Source of the DNA: DASYML01 sp036399835
GTDB taxonomy: Bacteria > Acidobacteriota > Blastocatellia > Pyrinomonadales > Pyrinomonadaceae
DNA length: 13,152 nt
Direction: 5' to 3'
Assembly: GCA_036399835.1 (NCBI GenBank)
Contig: DASWMI010000155.1
Coordinates: forward strand, 1 to 13,152
Below are positions 1 through 6,369 of the stretch, in pieces. The position numbers and the translations under genes were made by a program. The notes below the pieces were generated by a model. The model worked only from the letters and a program-made list of their open reading frames with translations, made no database searches and was not told where the DNA came from. The number at the start of each line of letters is the position of its first letter. Position 1 is the first letter of the stretch.

Positions 1-1
1 C

Positions 2-817
2 ACGATGGGACACGGGATTACGCAGGTGGCCGCCGCGGCAGGCTACAGCGTCATCATGCGCGATGTCAGCCGGGAGGCGCTGGCGCGCGGTGTCGAGGCC
101 ATCGAGCGCAATCTGAACAAGGGGCTGAAGCTCGCCAAGCTGACCGAGGCCGAATGCGACCAGACGCTGCAACGCATACGCGGCACGACGCAATTATCCG
201 AGACCGCCGCGGCGGACCTCTTTATAGAGGCCGCGCCCGAATTGATGGAGATCAAGCGGGGCATCCTGCTTGAAGTCGAGTCGCTGGCGCAAAAGGATTT
301 CATCTTCGCCACCAACACTTCGTCGCTCTCGATAACAGAACTGGCAAGCGCTTCGCACAGGCCGGAGCGTGTCATAGGCATGCATTTTTTCAATCCCGTC
401 CACCTCATGCGGCTGATTGAAATCGTGGTCGGAAGAGAGACCGGCGAAGAGACCATAGAGGCTGCACGCTCTGTGGCGCGCAGGATGAAGAAAGAGCCGA
501 TCACTGTCCGCGATGTGCCGGGTTTTGCTTCGAGCAGGCTGGGCGTCGTGCTCGGGCTTGAGGCGATGCGCATGCTCGAACAGAATGTCGCCAGTGCGCA
601 GGATATAGATACCGCCATGGAATTGGGTTATAACCATCCGATGGGGCCGCTCAAGCTGACAGACCTGGTCGGGCTGGACGTGCGGCTGCGCATCGCGGAA
701 TACCTGCACGACGCGCTCGGCTCGGAGAGCTTTCGCCCGCCGGAGCTGCTGCGCCGGATGGTCGCCGCAGGCAAACTGGGCAAAAAGAGCGGCGAAGGCT
801 TTTACAAGTGGGAATAG
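2..817 (+). CDS. 3-hydroxyacyl-CoA (3-hydroxybutyryl-CoA) dehydrogenase, 5' end outside window
   Basis: This is an NAD-dependent dehydrogenase that interconverts L-3-hydroxyacyl-CoA and 3-oxoacyl-CoA in beta-oxidation or short-chain (butyrate-type) acyl-CoA metabolism, in the cytoplasm. The first visible residues, TMGHGI, are the end of the GxGxMGxGI dinucleotide-binding loop, so about ten N-terminal residues lie before the window and the ATG at 5 is internal. Numbering from that Met, the HFFNPV motif gives the catalytic His127, and Glu139 lies 12 residues later, the usual spacing of the His-Glu pair. NTSSLS at 104-109 and the C-terminal all-alpha domain with MGPLKLTDLVGLD and GEGFYKW are typical. 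The single-function length (about 280 residues) fits Hbd-type enzymes rather than FadB fusions. An enoyl-CoA hydratase 1.2 kb downstream catalyses the preceding step. Chain-length preference cannot be read from the sequence. Confidence 0.95.
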   Translation, partial: TMGHGITQVAAAAGYSVIMRDVSREALARGVEAIERNLNKGLKLAKLTEAECDQTLQRIRGTTQLSETAAADLFIEAAPELMEIKRGILLEVESLAQKDFIFATNTSSLSITELASASHRPERVIGMHFFNPVHLMRLIEIVVGRETGEETIEAARSVARRMKKEPITVRDVPGFASSRLGVVLGLEAMRMLEQNVASAQDIDTAMELGYNHPMGPLKLTDLVGLDVRLRIAEYLHDALGSESFRPPELLRRMVAAGKLGKKSGEGFYKWE

Positions 818-819
818 AA

Positions 820-902
820 CAGTTTTCAGTTTTCAGTTTTCAGTTTTAAGCGCGAGACAGCTTGCTTTCGACTGAAAACTGAAAACCGAAAACTGAAAAC
901 TG
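820..902. repeat. Inverted repeat built of tandem CAGTTTT words
   Basis: The left arm (820-847) is four tandem copies of CAGTTTT. The right arm (875-902) is its reverse complement with one mismatch in 28. The loop of about 27 bases is GC-richer. It fills nearly all of the spacer between the dehydrogenase stop and the PilZ start. In RNA it would make a long AU-rich hairpin. There is no T-tract following, so it is not a standard terminator. It looks like a dispersed intergenic element; its function is unknown. Confidence 0.85.
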
Positions 903-905
903 CTT

Positions 906-1283
906 ATGAGCACATCCTGGAATCATGAAGAGAGACGCTTCGCGCTACGCATGGCGCTGCGGCTGCCCATCGTTGTCTCCGGGCGCGCTGAAGACGGAGC
1001 AGCGTGGAGCGAGCCGACGGAAACCGATGACATCTCGACTTCCGGCACGCTCTTTCATCTCAACCAGAAAGTCACCAGAGGCGAGCGCCTGTACATACGC
1101 GCTCACAAGCCTGATGGCGCGCCCATCGAAGTGACGGCGATGGTCGTGCGCGTCGCTCCGGCCATCTACGGCACGGCCCGCGTCGGCGTCTCAATCAGCG
1201 AGCCGGTTGAAAACTGGCTGCGTCTCTTCGTCTCATGGGTTGCTGATGAGCAGCCCGCCACGAGCGAACAGGACCAGGATTAG
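906..1283 (+). CDS. PilZ-domain protein (predicted c-di-GMP binding)
   Basis: This 125-residue cytoplasmic protein is a single PilZ domain, the common receptor fold for cyclic di-GMP. The two ligand motifs are present: RxxxR (Arg11-Phe-Ala-Leu-Arg15) near the N-terminus and DxSxxG (Asp42 to Gly47, sequence DISTSG). They are followed by alternating beta strands and a hydrophobic C-terminal segment rich in Trp. There is no output domain, so it probably acts by binding a partner; which process it controls cannot be told from the neighbours. The start at 906 is the first ATG after the palindromic repeat, and no good ribosome binding site precedes it because the repeat occupies that position. The family call is firm; c-di-GMP binding is inferred from the motifs. 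Confidence 0.85.
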   Translation: MSTSWNHEERRFALRMALRLPIVVSGRAEDGAAWSEPTETDDISTSGTLFHLNQKVTRGERLYIRAHKPDGAPIEVTAMVVRVAPAIYGTARVGVSISEPVENWLRLFVSWVADEQPATSEQDQD

Positions 1284-1390
1284 ACCTCACGCGAATAGTC
1301 CCGCCCTTTACAAGGACCGGTCATCAAATCAACCATCGCGGCTGCTTTATCTAACCTCGCGGCTGCCCAATACGTTTGAAGGGAATGCGC

Positions 1391-1798
1391 ATGATGGCAA
1401 ACTCTACGCGTCAAAGTGTCTCGACAGGCTCGCCCTATGAGCCGCTCATAGGCATCTCTCGCGCCGTTCGCTCAGGCAGGATAATCGCTGTCGCAGGGAC
1501 TGCCCCGCTCAGTCCTGAAGGGCAAACTGTGGGCCGGGGCGATGCTGCCGCGCAGGCTCGCAGATGTCTGGAGATTATAAGCGCGGCTCTGGACCAGCTC
1601 GGCGCGAGCCTCTCGGATGTCACGCGCACGCGTATCCTGCTGACGCGAATCGAAGATTGGGAAAGCGTGGCAAAGGTCCACGGCGAATTCTTCAAAGAGA
1701 TACGGCCTGTCAATACGATCATGCAGGTCAGCCGTTTTATAGACCCCGAATGGCTGGTCGAGATTGAAGCCGACGCCGTAGTTTTAGCTGAAGACTAA
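1391..1798 (+). CDS. RidA/YjgF/YER057c-family protein lacking the catalytic Arg
   Basis: This is a Rid-superfamily protein of about 135 residues with the trimeric chorismate-mutase-like fold. SGRIIAVAGTAPLSPEG, the AQARRCLEII helix, DVTRTRILLT and the C-terminal LVEIEADAVV all match the family. Classical RidA enzymes deaminate reactive enamines and imines and use an Arg in a PARSC motif; here the equivalent stretch is PVNTI, so the Arg is replaced by Asn. The protein therefore belongs to the Rid groups without that Arg, and imine deaminase activity should not be assumed. A GAAGGGA Shine-Dalgarno at 1378-1384 is 6 and 9 bases before the ATGs at 1391 and 1394. The upstream in-frame TTG at 1376 and ATG at 1385 are less suitable. 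No partner gene indicates a substrate. Confidence 0.85.
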   Translation: MMANSTRQSVSTGSPYEPLIGISRAVRSGRIIAVAGTAPLSPEGQTVGRGDAAAQARRCLEIISAALDQLGASLSDVTRTRILLTRIEDWESVAKVHGEFFKEIRPVNTIMQVSRFIDPEWLVEIEADAVVLAED

Positions 1799-1928
1799 AA
1801 CGCCGGATTCCGTCTGGACCAACCGCGCGACGAACGGAGCAAGATTAGCGAGCTTGTCTCTACACAAGATAGTCAAGACCCTACGTCTCAACTCCACCCT
1901 TGCTGCCGAAGCCCTCTCATGATTGACG

Positions 1929-1948
1929 ATTTAACATTTAACATTTAC
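1929..1948. repeat. Tandem ATTTAAC heptamer repeat
   Basis: ATTTAAC occurs at 1929-1935 and 1936-1942, followed by a partial copy ATTTAC at 1943-1948. It lies in the 188-base spacer before the enoyl-CoA hydratase, which otherwise holds no recognisable gene. It resembles in style the other tandem AT-word repeats of this chromosomal segment. Confidence 0.6.
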
Positions 1949-1986
1949 GATTCTTCCTTCTTTATCAAACATCACGGAGCACATCT

Positions 1987-2772
1987 ATGCCACAGTCTTA
2001 TGAGACTCTGCTTGTCGAGCGGCGCGACCGCGTAGCCCTCATCACCATCAATCGTCCTGAGAAAAGAAACGCACTCAACATACAGACGCGCGAGGAAGGC
2101 GCGCTCGTGCTCGAAGAGCTGCGCGAGGACGAATCCATCCGCGTCGTAGTCTTCACGGGCGCGGGCGACAAGGCTTTCATCGCGGGCGCGGACATCGCGG
2201 AGTTTGCCGGACGCACAGCGCTCACGCAGCGCGCAGTGATGCTCGGTCGCTCGCTCTTCACCGCGATAGATAGTTTTCCAAAGCCCGTCATCGCGATGGT
2301 CAACGGGTATTGTCTGGGCGGAGGTTGCGAGCTGGCGCTGGCCTGCGACCTGCGCATCGCCAGCGAGGCGGCCAGCTTCGGCCAGCCCGAAATCAATCTG
2401 GGCATCATCCCCGGCGGCGGCGGCACACAGCGGCTCACGCGGCTGGTCGGCGAAGGCAAGGCCATGGAGCTCATCCTGACGGGCGACATTATCAACGCCC
2501 AGACGGCCCTCAACATCGGTCTCGTCAACCTCGTCGTCTCCGCCGAAGAACTCGAAGCCAAGACGATGGAGATGGCAAATCGCATCGCGGAGAAAAGCCC
2601 CATCGCTCTGCGCATGGCAAAAGAAGCGGTCAAGCTCGCCTCACGCTCCAACCTGGACGAAGGCTTACGCCGCGAAGTCGATCTTTTTGCCCTCTGCTTT
2701 TCCAGTGAAGATAAAGATGAAGGCGTCCGCGCTTTCCTCGAAAAGCGCAAGGCTGTTTTCAAGGGAAGATAG
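1987..2772 (+). CDS. Enoyl-CoA hydratase/isomerase family protein (crotonase type)
   Basis: This 261-residue crotonase-fold enzyme most likely hydrates trans-2-enoyl-CoA to L-3-hydroxyacyl-CoA, the step just before the dehydrogenase at the window start. The oxyanion-hole loops are AFIAGADIAEF (residues 63-73) and NGYCLGGGCELALACD (106-121). Both glutamates of the rat mitochondrial hydratase are conserved with the same 20-residue spacing: Glu115 in GGGCE and Glu135 in FGQPE. IPGGGGTQRL at 141-150 and the C-terminal SPIALRMAKEAV are also typical. With both Glu present, hydratase is more likely than isomerase or decarboxylase. The ATG at 1987 follows a CACGGAGC Shine-Dalgarno. Together with the dehydrogenase it suggests a short-chain acyl-CoA locus, though the two genes are separated by PilZ and RidA genes and long spacers, so one operon is not certain. 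Confidence 0.93.
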   Translation: MPQSYETLLVERRDRVALITINRPEKRNALNIQTREEGALVLEELREDESIRVVVFTGAGDKAFIAGADIAEFAGRTALTQRAVMLGRSLFTAIDSFPKPVIAMVNGYCLGGGCELALACDLRIASEAASFGQPEINLGIIPGGGGTQRLTRLVGEGKAMELILTGDIINAQTALNIGLVNLVVSAEELEAKTMEMANRIAEKSPIALRMAKEAVKLASRSNLDEGLRREVDLFALCFSSEDKDEGVRAFLEKRKAVFKGR

Positions 2773-2778
2773 GGGCGA

Positions 2779-2829
2779 TTTCAGATTTCGGATTTAAAGA
2801 GATTGCTATTTCCAATCTAAAATCTGAAA
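2779..2829. repeat. Inverted repeat with TTTCAGATTT arms
   Basis: The arms at 2779-2794 and 2814-2829 are 16 bases long and complementary at 14 positions. They flank a loop of about 19 bases and occupy the spacer after the hydratase stop. There is no T-tract on the + side, so this is not a clear terminator. In design (AT-rich tandem words arranged as a palindrome) it parallels the repeat at 820-902, but the word is different. Confidence 0.75.
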
Positions 2830-2841
2830 CCAGAGCTTTTC

Positions 2842-3057
2842 ATGCGGATTATCTCGCTCATTGTCGGTATCGCAGCGGCGGCCTGGGGCGGCGTCATCCT
2901 TTACCGCGCCTGGTTCCTCGAACCGACCGCCACGGTCGTCATCACCGAAGCGCGCGTACACGAATATCCAAGCGTACTACGCCTCGCGGGCGGCGTCATA
3001 CTGCTCCTCTTCGGCGCGGCCCTGGCCTTCTACGCCGCGCGGCGCAGGCCCATGTAA
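2842..3057 (+). CDS. Small two-helix membrane protein, function unknown
   Basis: This 71-residue protein has two predicted transmembrane segments, about residues 4-24 and 46-66. They are joined by a polar stretch with WFLEPTATVVITEARVHEYPS, and the chain ends in a basic tail (ARRRPM) that would favour a cytoplasmic C-terminus. No family is recognised. The ATG at 2842 follows the palindromic repeat with only a weak purine-rich leader. GC-rich codon use matches the neighbouring genes. It is the last protein gene of the + strand block before the tRNA. It is probably real because its frame is open from start to stop with coherent hydrophobicity, but this is less certain than for the larger genes. 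Confidence 0.6.
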   Translation: MRIISLIVGIAAAAWGGVILYRAWFLEPTATVVITEARVHEYPSVLRLAGGVILLLFGAALAFYAARRRPM

Positions 3058-3131
3058 ACCCCGCTTGACGCACCTTCGCACCCTAAGCTACTCTGTGCAT
3101 TCATCGCCCGCGTGCGATGCAATCCACAAGA

Positions 3132-3204
3132 GGGGCCGTAGCTCAGCTGGGAGAGCGCATGACTGGCAGTCATGAGGTCAGGGGTTCGATCCCCCTCGGC
3201 TCCA
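3132..3204 (+). tRNA. tRNA-Ala (anticodon GGC)
   Basis: A complete 73-base cloverleaf folds with a 7-bp acceptor stem (GGGGCCG with CGGCTCC), a 4-bp D stem (GCTC/GAGC), a 5-bp anticodon stem (CATGA/TCATG) with loop CTGGCAG, and a 5-bp T stem (AGGGG/CCCCT) with TTCGATC loop. The anticodon is GGC, which reads GCC alanine codons. The G3:U70 acceptor pair, the main alanine identity element, is present. The discriminator base is A and the CCA tail is not encoded. Confidence 0.97.
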
Positions 3205-3215
3205 TCAATAAATTC

Positions 3216-3256
3216 AACAACCGGGAGCATCCGACATGGGTGCTCCCGGTTGTTTT
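3216..3256 (+). terminator. Rho-independent terminator after tRNA-Ala
   Basis: A 17-bp stem pairs 3216-3232 with 3238-3254 around a 5-base loop. Fourteen pairs are perfect and contiguous, with the core CCGGGAGCA/TGCTCCCGG and one inner G-U. TTTT at 3253-3256 lies at the base on the + strand. It starts 12 bases after the tRNA. It also separates the + strand chromosomal block from the - strand cassette block. Confidence 0.88.
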
Positions 3257-3269
3257 GTGTGCCCATCGT

Positions 3270-3296
3270 GGGGTCAGGTTGAATGAGTTGTTAGGC
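3270..3296 (-). repeat. Terminal attC half-site (R''-L'') after the AP2 gene
   Basis: On the - strand this reads R'' GCCTAAC, then AACTCATTCAACCTGACC. It matches the site at 3974-4004 in 28 of 31 aligned bases including flanks. The AP2 gene's TAA stop lies inside R''. No palindromic partner, L' or R' follows; instead comes the tRNA terminator. It marks the end of the array. Confidence 0.75.
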
Positions 3297-3791
3297 TGCG
3301 CAGACCTTGCTCAGTGACTCAGCCCATTTGCTCACTACTTCCTTCCCGTACATCTCTTGCTCTTTCTGTCGACGGATGGCACAAGCCCTGCGGAACGCGC
3401 CTAATTCTCCATATTTCTTGATCGAGACGCACGTTTGCCCCTTCTTTTCTCTCCCGGCGTGCCAGGACACTTGATAGACTTCATTGAGGTAAACCGTGCC
3501 GTCTTTCCCCTTGTACTTCTTCACAGCTCTGCGCACGCCTACCACCCCGCTCTTGTTGCGTGGATTATCGCCCACCACGACCCAGTCTGTGCGCGGCTTG
3601 CCCAATTCCCTCTCCAACTGGTCGCGGCATTCGACGGCTTTCTCCAGAGCCGCTTCCTTGCTGCCGTGAATCTTATCGCTGATGAACTTGGACTTGGTGA
3701 CGTTCTTCAACCTCACCCTGACATACCAACCAACAGTCTTTCTCTCTGGGCAATCGATGCGGCTGATGCCCTTATGACCACTCTTCGCCAT
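3291..3791 (-). CDS. Tandem AP2/ERF-like DNA-binding domain protein
   Basis: This 166-residue protein contains two AP2-like domains. The first, about residues 6-62, starts HKGISRI, contains GWYVRVRL and a Lys-rich strand, and ends in the helix KEAALEKAVECRDQL. The second, about 79-146, starts NKSGVVGVRR, contains VYQVSWHAG and VSIKKYGELGAF, and ends in the helix RRACAIRRQKEQE. In bacteria and phages such domains usually accompany HNH homing endonucleases, but no HNH or other nuclease motif is visible, so it may be a stand-alone DNA-binding protein. It is very basic. It is the last cassette of the array, next to tRNA-Ala, and its TAA stop overlaps the attC core. The ATG at 3791 has only a weak AAAGAA leader. 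The domain call is by motif; its role is unknown. Confidence 0.8.
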   Translation of the reverse strand: MAKSGHKGISRIDCPERKTVGWYVRVRLKNVTKSKFISDKIHGSKEAALEKAVECRDQLERELGKPRTDWVVVGDNPRNKSGVVGVRRAVKKYKGKDGTVYLNEVYQVSWHAGREKKGQTCVSIKKYGELGAFRRACAIRRQKEQEMYGKEVVSKWAESLSKVCAA

Positions 3792-3893
3792 AAATTCTTT
3801 AACAATCCTCTCTTTGGAAATAAAAACTTCGGTGGGATACAGAGAACTTATCGCCTTGCAGCCCAGATGTCAAATCCGCTGAGTATCTGAGCA

Positions 3894-4004
3894 GCCCTCG
3901 GCGTCCGCATTGACGCGCGCCGGGCGAGCGCTACACAAGATATACCACAGGACGAAACATCAAAGGACTGCTCTTGAGGGGTCTGGTTGAATGAGTTGTT
4001 AGAT
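3894..4004 (-). repeat. attC site after the 88-residue membrane protein gene
   Basis: On the - strand it has R'' ATCTAAC (4004-3998), L'' CATTCAACCAGACCC, an inner CTCAAGAGC, then a GCGCGCGTCAATG right arm. It aligns along its length with the DinB attC (111 against 109 bases). CATT/AATG and GAC/GTC pair across the palindrome. The R' position holds CGAGGGC, a poor match to GTTRRRY. R'' is the exact complement of the R' that precedes this cassette. Confidence 0.75.
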
Positions 4005-4347
4005 TGCGTTCACCCGCACGGTCTCACTCTGTGCCAGAAACTTCCGCAGGCGGAGGCACGTCGCTTTCTATCTTTTCGCTCGCGCGTCTCTGAGAAAGGA
4101 TCATCCAATAGAAGACAGCTAAGATGGAAATGACCGGAGCAACGGCTGCTACTGCATAAAAAAAGTTCTCGCCTCTGATTAATCTCAGAATAATCGAGAG
4201 CGCACCCAGGGCTGTAGCAGTAATGAGACAGATTTTAACAACTTGCTCGGCAACGAATTTTGCAGGGACGATAGTTTGATTGTGAATCATGGGATTGGTC
4301 TCCTCTGCTTGATAGCTTATTCTGATAACTGCTTAATAGCAATCTAA
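3900..4347 (-). mobile_element. Gene cassette carrying the 88-residue membrane protein
   Basis: The cassette starts after the G of R' GTTAGAT (4348-4342) and carries one gene and its attC with R'' ATCTAAC (4004-3998), the exact complement of its leading R'. This match is what a cassette leaves when it inserts as a circle at G|TT. The left limit is approximate because the closing R' is degenerate. Confidence 0.7.
4024..4290 (-). CDS. Small two-helix membrane protein, function unknown
   Basis: This is an 88-residue protein with two predicted transmembrane segments at about residues 17-38 and 45-65. Between them is a short basic and acidic turn (RLIRGEN), and after them a charged, Pro-rich tail (SEKIESDVPPPAEVSGTE) without further structure. 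No family is recognised. The ATG at 4290 follows a good GAGGAGA Shine-Dalgarno with about 8 bases spacing, which supports a real, translated gene. It is the only gene in a cassette whose two ends carry matching core sequences. Cassette genes of this size and unknown function are common in chromosomal integrons; no further role can be inferred. Confidence 0.75.
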   Translation of the reverse strand: MIHNQTIVPAKFVAEQVVKICLITATALGALSIILRLIRGENFFYAVAAVAPVISILAVFYWMILSQRRASEKIESDVPPPAEVSGTE

Positions 4348-4411
4348 CAGGGATTATAGAGCGAACATGAAAGCCACGCTCAGACGGCTCGTATTGAACC
4401 AGTTTTTAGCT
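4342..4411 (-). repeat. attC site after the 170-residue membrane protein gene
   Basis: On the - strand it reads R'' AGCTAAAAAC, containing the gene's TAA stop, then GTTCAATACGAG as L'', a GAGCG/CGCTC palindrome, CTATAATCC as L' and R' GTTAGAT at 4348-4342. The R' is a full consensus match. The inner part (GAGCGTGGC, with CATG and CGC following) resembles the carbonic anhydrase attC. R'' is longer and more divergent than consensus. Confidence 0.7.
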
Positions 4412-4918
4412 GTCGGCTGTCTTTATTGATTCTTGTGGAACGCCGACAGGCTTTGTCAGCGCGAGCAATAAAGGCACTATTGCAGCGTACATGATTGCGC
4501 CTCGAATCCAACTCAATCTCTGCCAACGCTGCCCGCGTGCCAACCACTCCGCAGGAGTCAGGCTTGATTTCGGGCTACGCTCGAAGGCTATTAATTCGGG
4601 AATAAAATATAGCTGAGAGATGATGATGACCAGCACGTAGATTGCGAAGCTGATTAAGATGAGCTTGCGCCGCGCCTTCAACCTCCAATTCAGAGCGAGC
4701 GTGACGATTATCGAGAGGATGAGAAGCGGGTGAATAGTCATCCAGAATCTCCCCTCGTGCAAACCATAAGGTCCGTTGACGATGACAGCCGAATCGGGCA
4801 GGGCCGACAGATAAGGAGGAAAATAGACAAGGTGGGAATAGGCAATGCCGCCAAGCAGTGTACCCCACAGGATAACGGATAGCATGAGCGAAATGGTATT
4901 GAGCCTCAACGTAGCCAT
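4406..4918 (-). CDS. Four-helix integral membrane protein, DUF1772-like
   Basis: This 170-residue protein has four predicted membrane segments, about residues 8-28, 62-79, 86-106 and 139-157. Polar loops carry YSHLVYFPPYLSALPDSA and HEGRFWMTIHP. The order of helices, the conserved Tyr and His in the first loop and WQRLSWIRG before the last helix resemble DUF1772/anthrone-oxygenase-like membrane proteins, but I would not assign an activity. The ATG at 4918 has a GAGGAGA Shine-Dalgarno about 8 bases upstream. Only 72 bases separate it from the hydrolase upstream on the same strand, with no attC core between, so the two may share a transcript and perhaps a cassette. Its TAA stop lies within the following attC R'' core. 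Confidence 0.75.
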   Translation of the reverse strand: MATLRLNTISLMLSVILWGTLLGGIAYSHLVYFPPYLSALPDSAVIVNGPYGLHEGRFWMTIHPLLILSIIVTLALNWRLKARRKLILISFAIYVLVIIISQLYFIPELIAFERSPKSSLTPAEWLARGQRWQRLSWIRGAIMYAAIVPLLLALTKPVGVPQESIKTADS

Positions 4919-4990
4919 TCTAGTGTCTCCTCAGTTAGAGAAATATCAAAGCTATAAGCATCCCTTGGATCGAGTTTGGTCTTAAAGGCT

Positions 4991-6112
4991 TCAGGGCTTA
5001 CGCACAAACACTTCGACGCCGCGCGCCGCGAGTTGAGCTTCGATGTCCTGGTCCAAAAATCGCCGCGCTTTCTCCTCTTCCCTCAATATTGCATCCATAT
5101 GGCAAACGGTCAGTCCTCGCACAAAAAGGTGGGCCTGCTCTCCTGAAGTGAGTTCCGCGATTGGCCGCATCTCCTTCGGCAGCCAGGCCAGCTCGCCGGT
5201 CCACTCCATTGTTCGCACAATCTCATGCAGTTCTTCTACATTGTCCATGAAGTGCATGTGATCGGCCCGGCGCAAGACGACCATTTGCTTTGTTGCCGGG
5301 GTTCTTTTGAACATTTCATACATCCCCGCGAGCGGAAGCGAAGCGTCATTCTCCGCGACCAGATACAGCGTCGGAACATCACGGCCCCAATTAAAAGTAA
5401 GCTTCGCCGGAAGAATCCCGGGTTTGGTTTGGGAGCTTCCACCCGGCGCGAGCGCCACCACGGCGCGTAGACGCCGTTCGACCTCGGTAGCGGCGAGTGC
5501 CGTCCAACCTCCGAAGCTGTGTCCCACGATTCCAATCCGAGTGGGATCAATGTTAATTTGCGAATCCCGCGTTGCGCCATCCAGCAGGTGGTCCAGTAGA
5601 AAGCGTATATCAGGCACACGGTTCGTCATCCAGGCTTGCTGCCGCGCCGCTCTTTGCGCGTCCGATTCAACACGCTGACGCGCCAGTTCCGCGGCGACGA
5701 CCTCCGAGTGGTCCAATGCCGCGACCAGATACCCATGGCTGCTCAGGTGTGTGCAGAGAAACGTGGACTGTCGGCGATTTCCTCCGCTGCTATGCGAGAA
5801 GATAATCAGCGGGTATATTCCGGGACGGGCTGCGGCATTGCGTACAGCCGTTTGACTTCGCGTTGTGTCGGTTGGCGGAATTGTAAAGAAGTCCCGAGTC
5901 GCCGACGCAATATCCTGGCCCACATACTGCTCAGCCGCAGGATACCAGACCTCGCAAGGAAACAGCCGTTCGCGTGCCGTATCGAGTGCCTGGACGCTAC
6001 GCACGCCAACAGGAAATTGCCCGCGCACAAACGGATCGTACTCGTCTGCCAGGGGTCTTGCCCCTTCTCTGGAATCCTGTTTCGTCTGCCTGGCCTGCTC
6101 GTCTGTTAGCAA
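4991..6112 (-). CDS. Alpha/beta hydrolase, platelet-activating-factor acetylhydrolase-like
   Basis: This is a serine hydrolase of about 373 residues, related to the PAF-acetylhydrolase isoform II/dienelactone hydrolase group. Numbering from the upstream ATG at 6163, PLIIFSHSSGGNRRQ (118-132) is the oxyanion-hole strand and GHSFG (214-218) is the nucleophile elbow with Ser216. Asp273 in VAENDAS and His302 in RADHMHF are the likely acid and base. An N-terminal segment (CEVWYPA) and a His-containing GHSFGG elbow fit the PAF-AH group. No signal peptide is evident, so a cytoplasmic esterase or lipase is likely; the substrate is unknown. I chose the TTG at 6112 because AAAGGAGAGG ends 5 bases before it, while the ATG at 6163 has no Shine-Dalgarno. 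The longer form would add 17 residues. Confidence 0.82.
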   Translation of the reverse strand: MLTDEQARQTKQDSREGARPLADEYDPFVRGQFPVGVRSVQALDTARERLFPCEVWYPAAEQYVGQDIASATRDFFTIPPTDTTRSQTAVRNAAARPGIYPLIIFSHSSGGNRRQSTFLCTHLSSHGYLVAALDHSEVVAAELARQRVESDAQRAARQQAWMTNRVPDIRFLLDHLLDGATRDSQINIDPTRIGIVGHSFGGWTALAATEVERRLRAVVALAPGGSSQTKPGILPAKLTFNWGRDVPTLYLVAENDASLPLAGMYEMFKRTPATKQMVVLRRADHMHFMDNVEELHEIVRTMEWTGELAWLPKEMRPIAELTSGEQAHLFVRGLTVCHMDAILREEEKARRFLDQDIEAQLAARGVEVFVRKP

Positions 6113-6369
6113 GAGCACCTCTCCTTTGACGATGAAAGATAAGCTGATTCCGCTCCGAGTCATCGAATCAAGGCAAGGCGATACAATAAACCGGGAGAGA
6201 AGATTAATAAAGAGGTAATGGCATAAATTGATAAAAGAATCGAACAGAGATTTCGATTCACCTTAGAGTCTATATTTATCTTGTCCCCGCGTGAAGTGAT
6301 TCCTGAACTGTGACTGATGCGGTTTCATCTGGCTTTGGCCGCAGCGATTGGTTAATATGAGACCGCCTT

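Noticed and set aside
820..902. Short repeats that could suggest a CRISPR array
   Set aside because: The units are 7-base words in direct tandem without spacers, arranged as one palindrome. No array and no cas gene.
1998..2762. Long open frame on the - strand across the hydratase gene
   Set aside because: It is the shadow of the enoyl-CoA hydratase, whose motifs are complete on the + strand; the reverse protein is low-complexity Ser/Arg-rich.
3117..3317. Open frames across the tRNA on both strands
   Set aside because: They read through tRNA-Ala, its terminator and the half attC and have no protein-like features.
3797..3803. GTTAAAG on the - strand just before the AP2 start as the R' core of that cassette
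   Set aside because: It ends in a purine and matches the AP2 R'' complement (GTTAGGC) at only 5 of 7 bases, with no L' box before it. The alignment with the DinB attC places R' near 3894-3900 instead.
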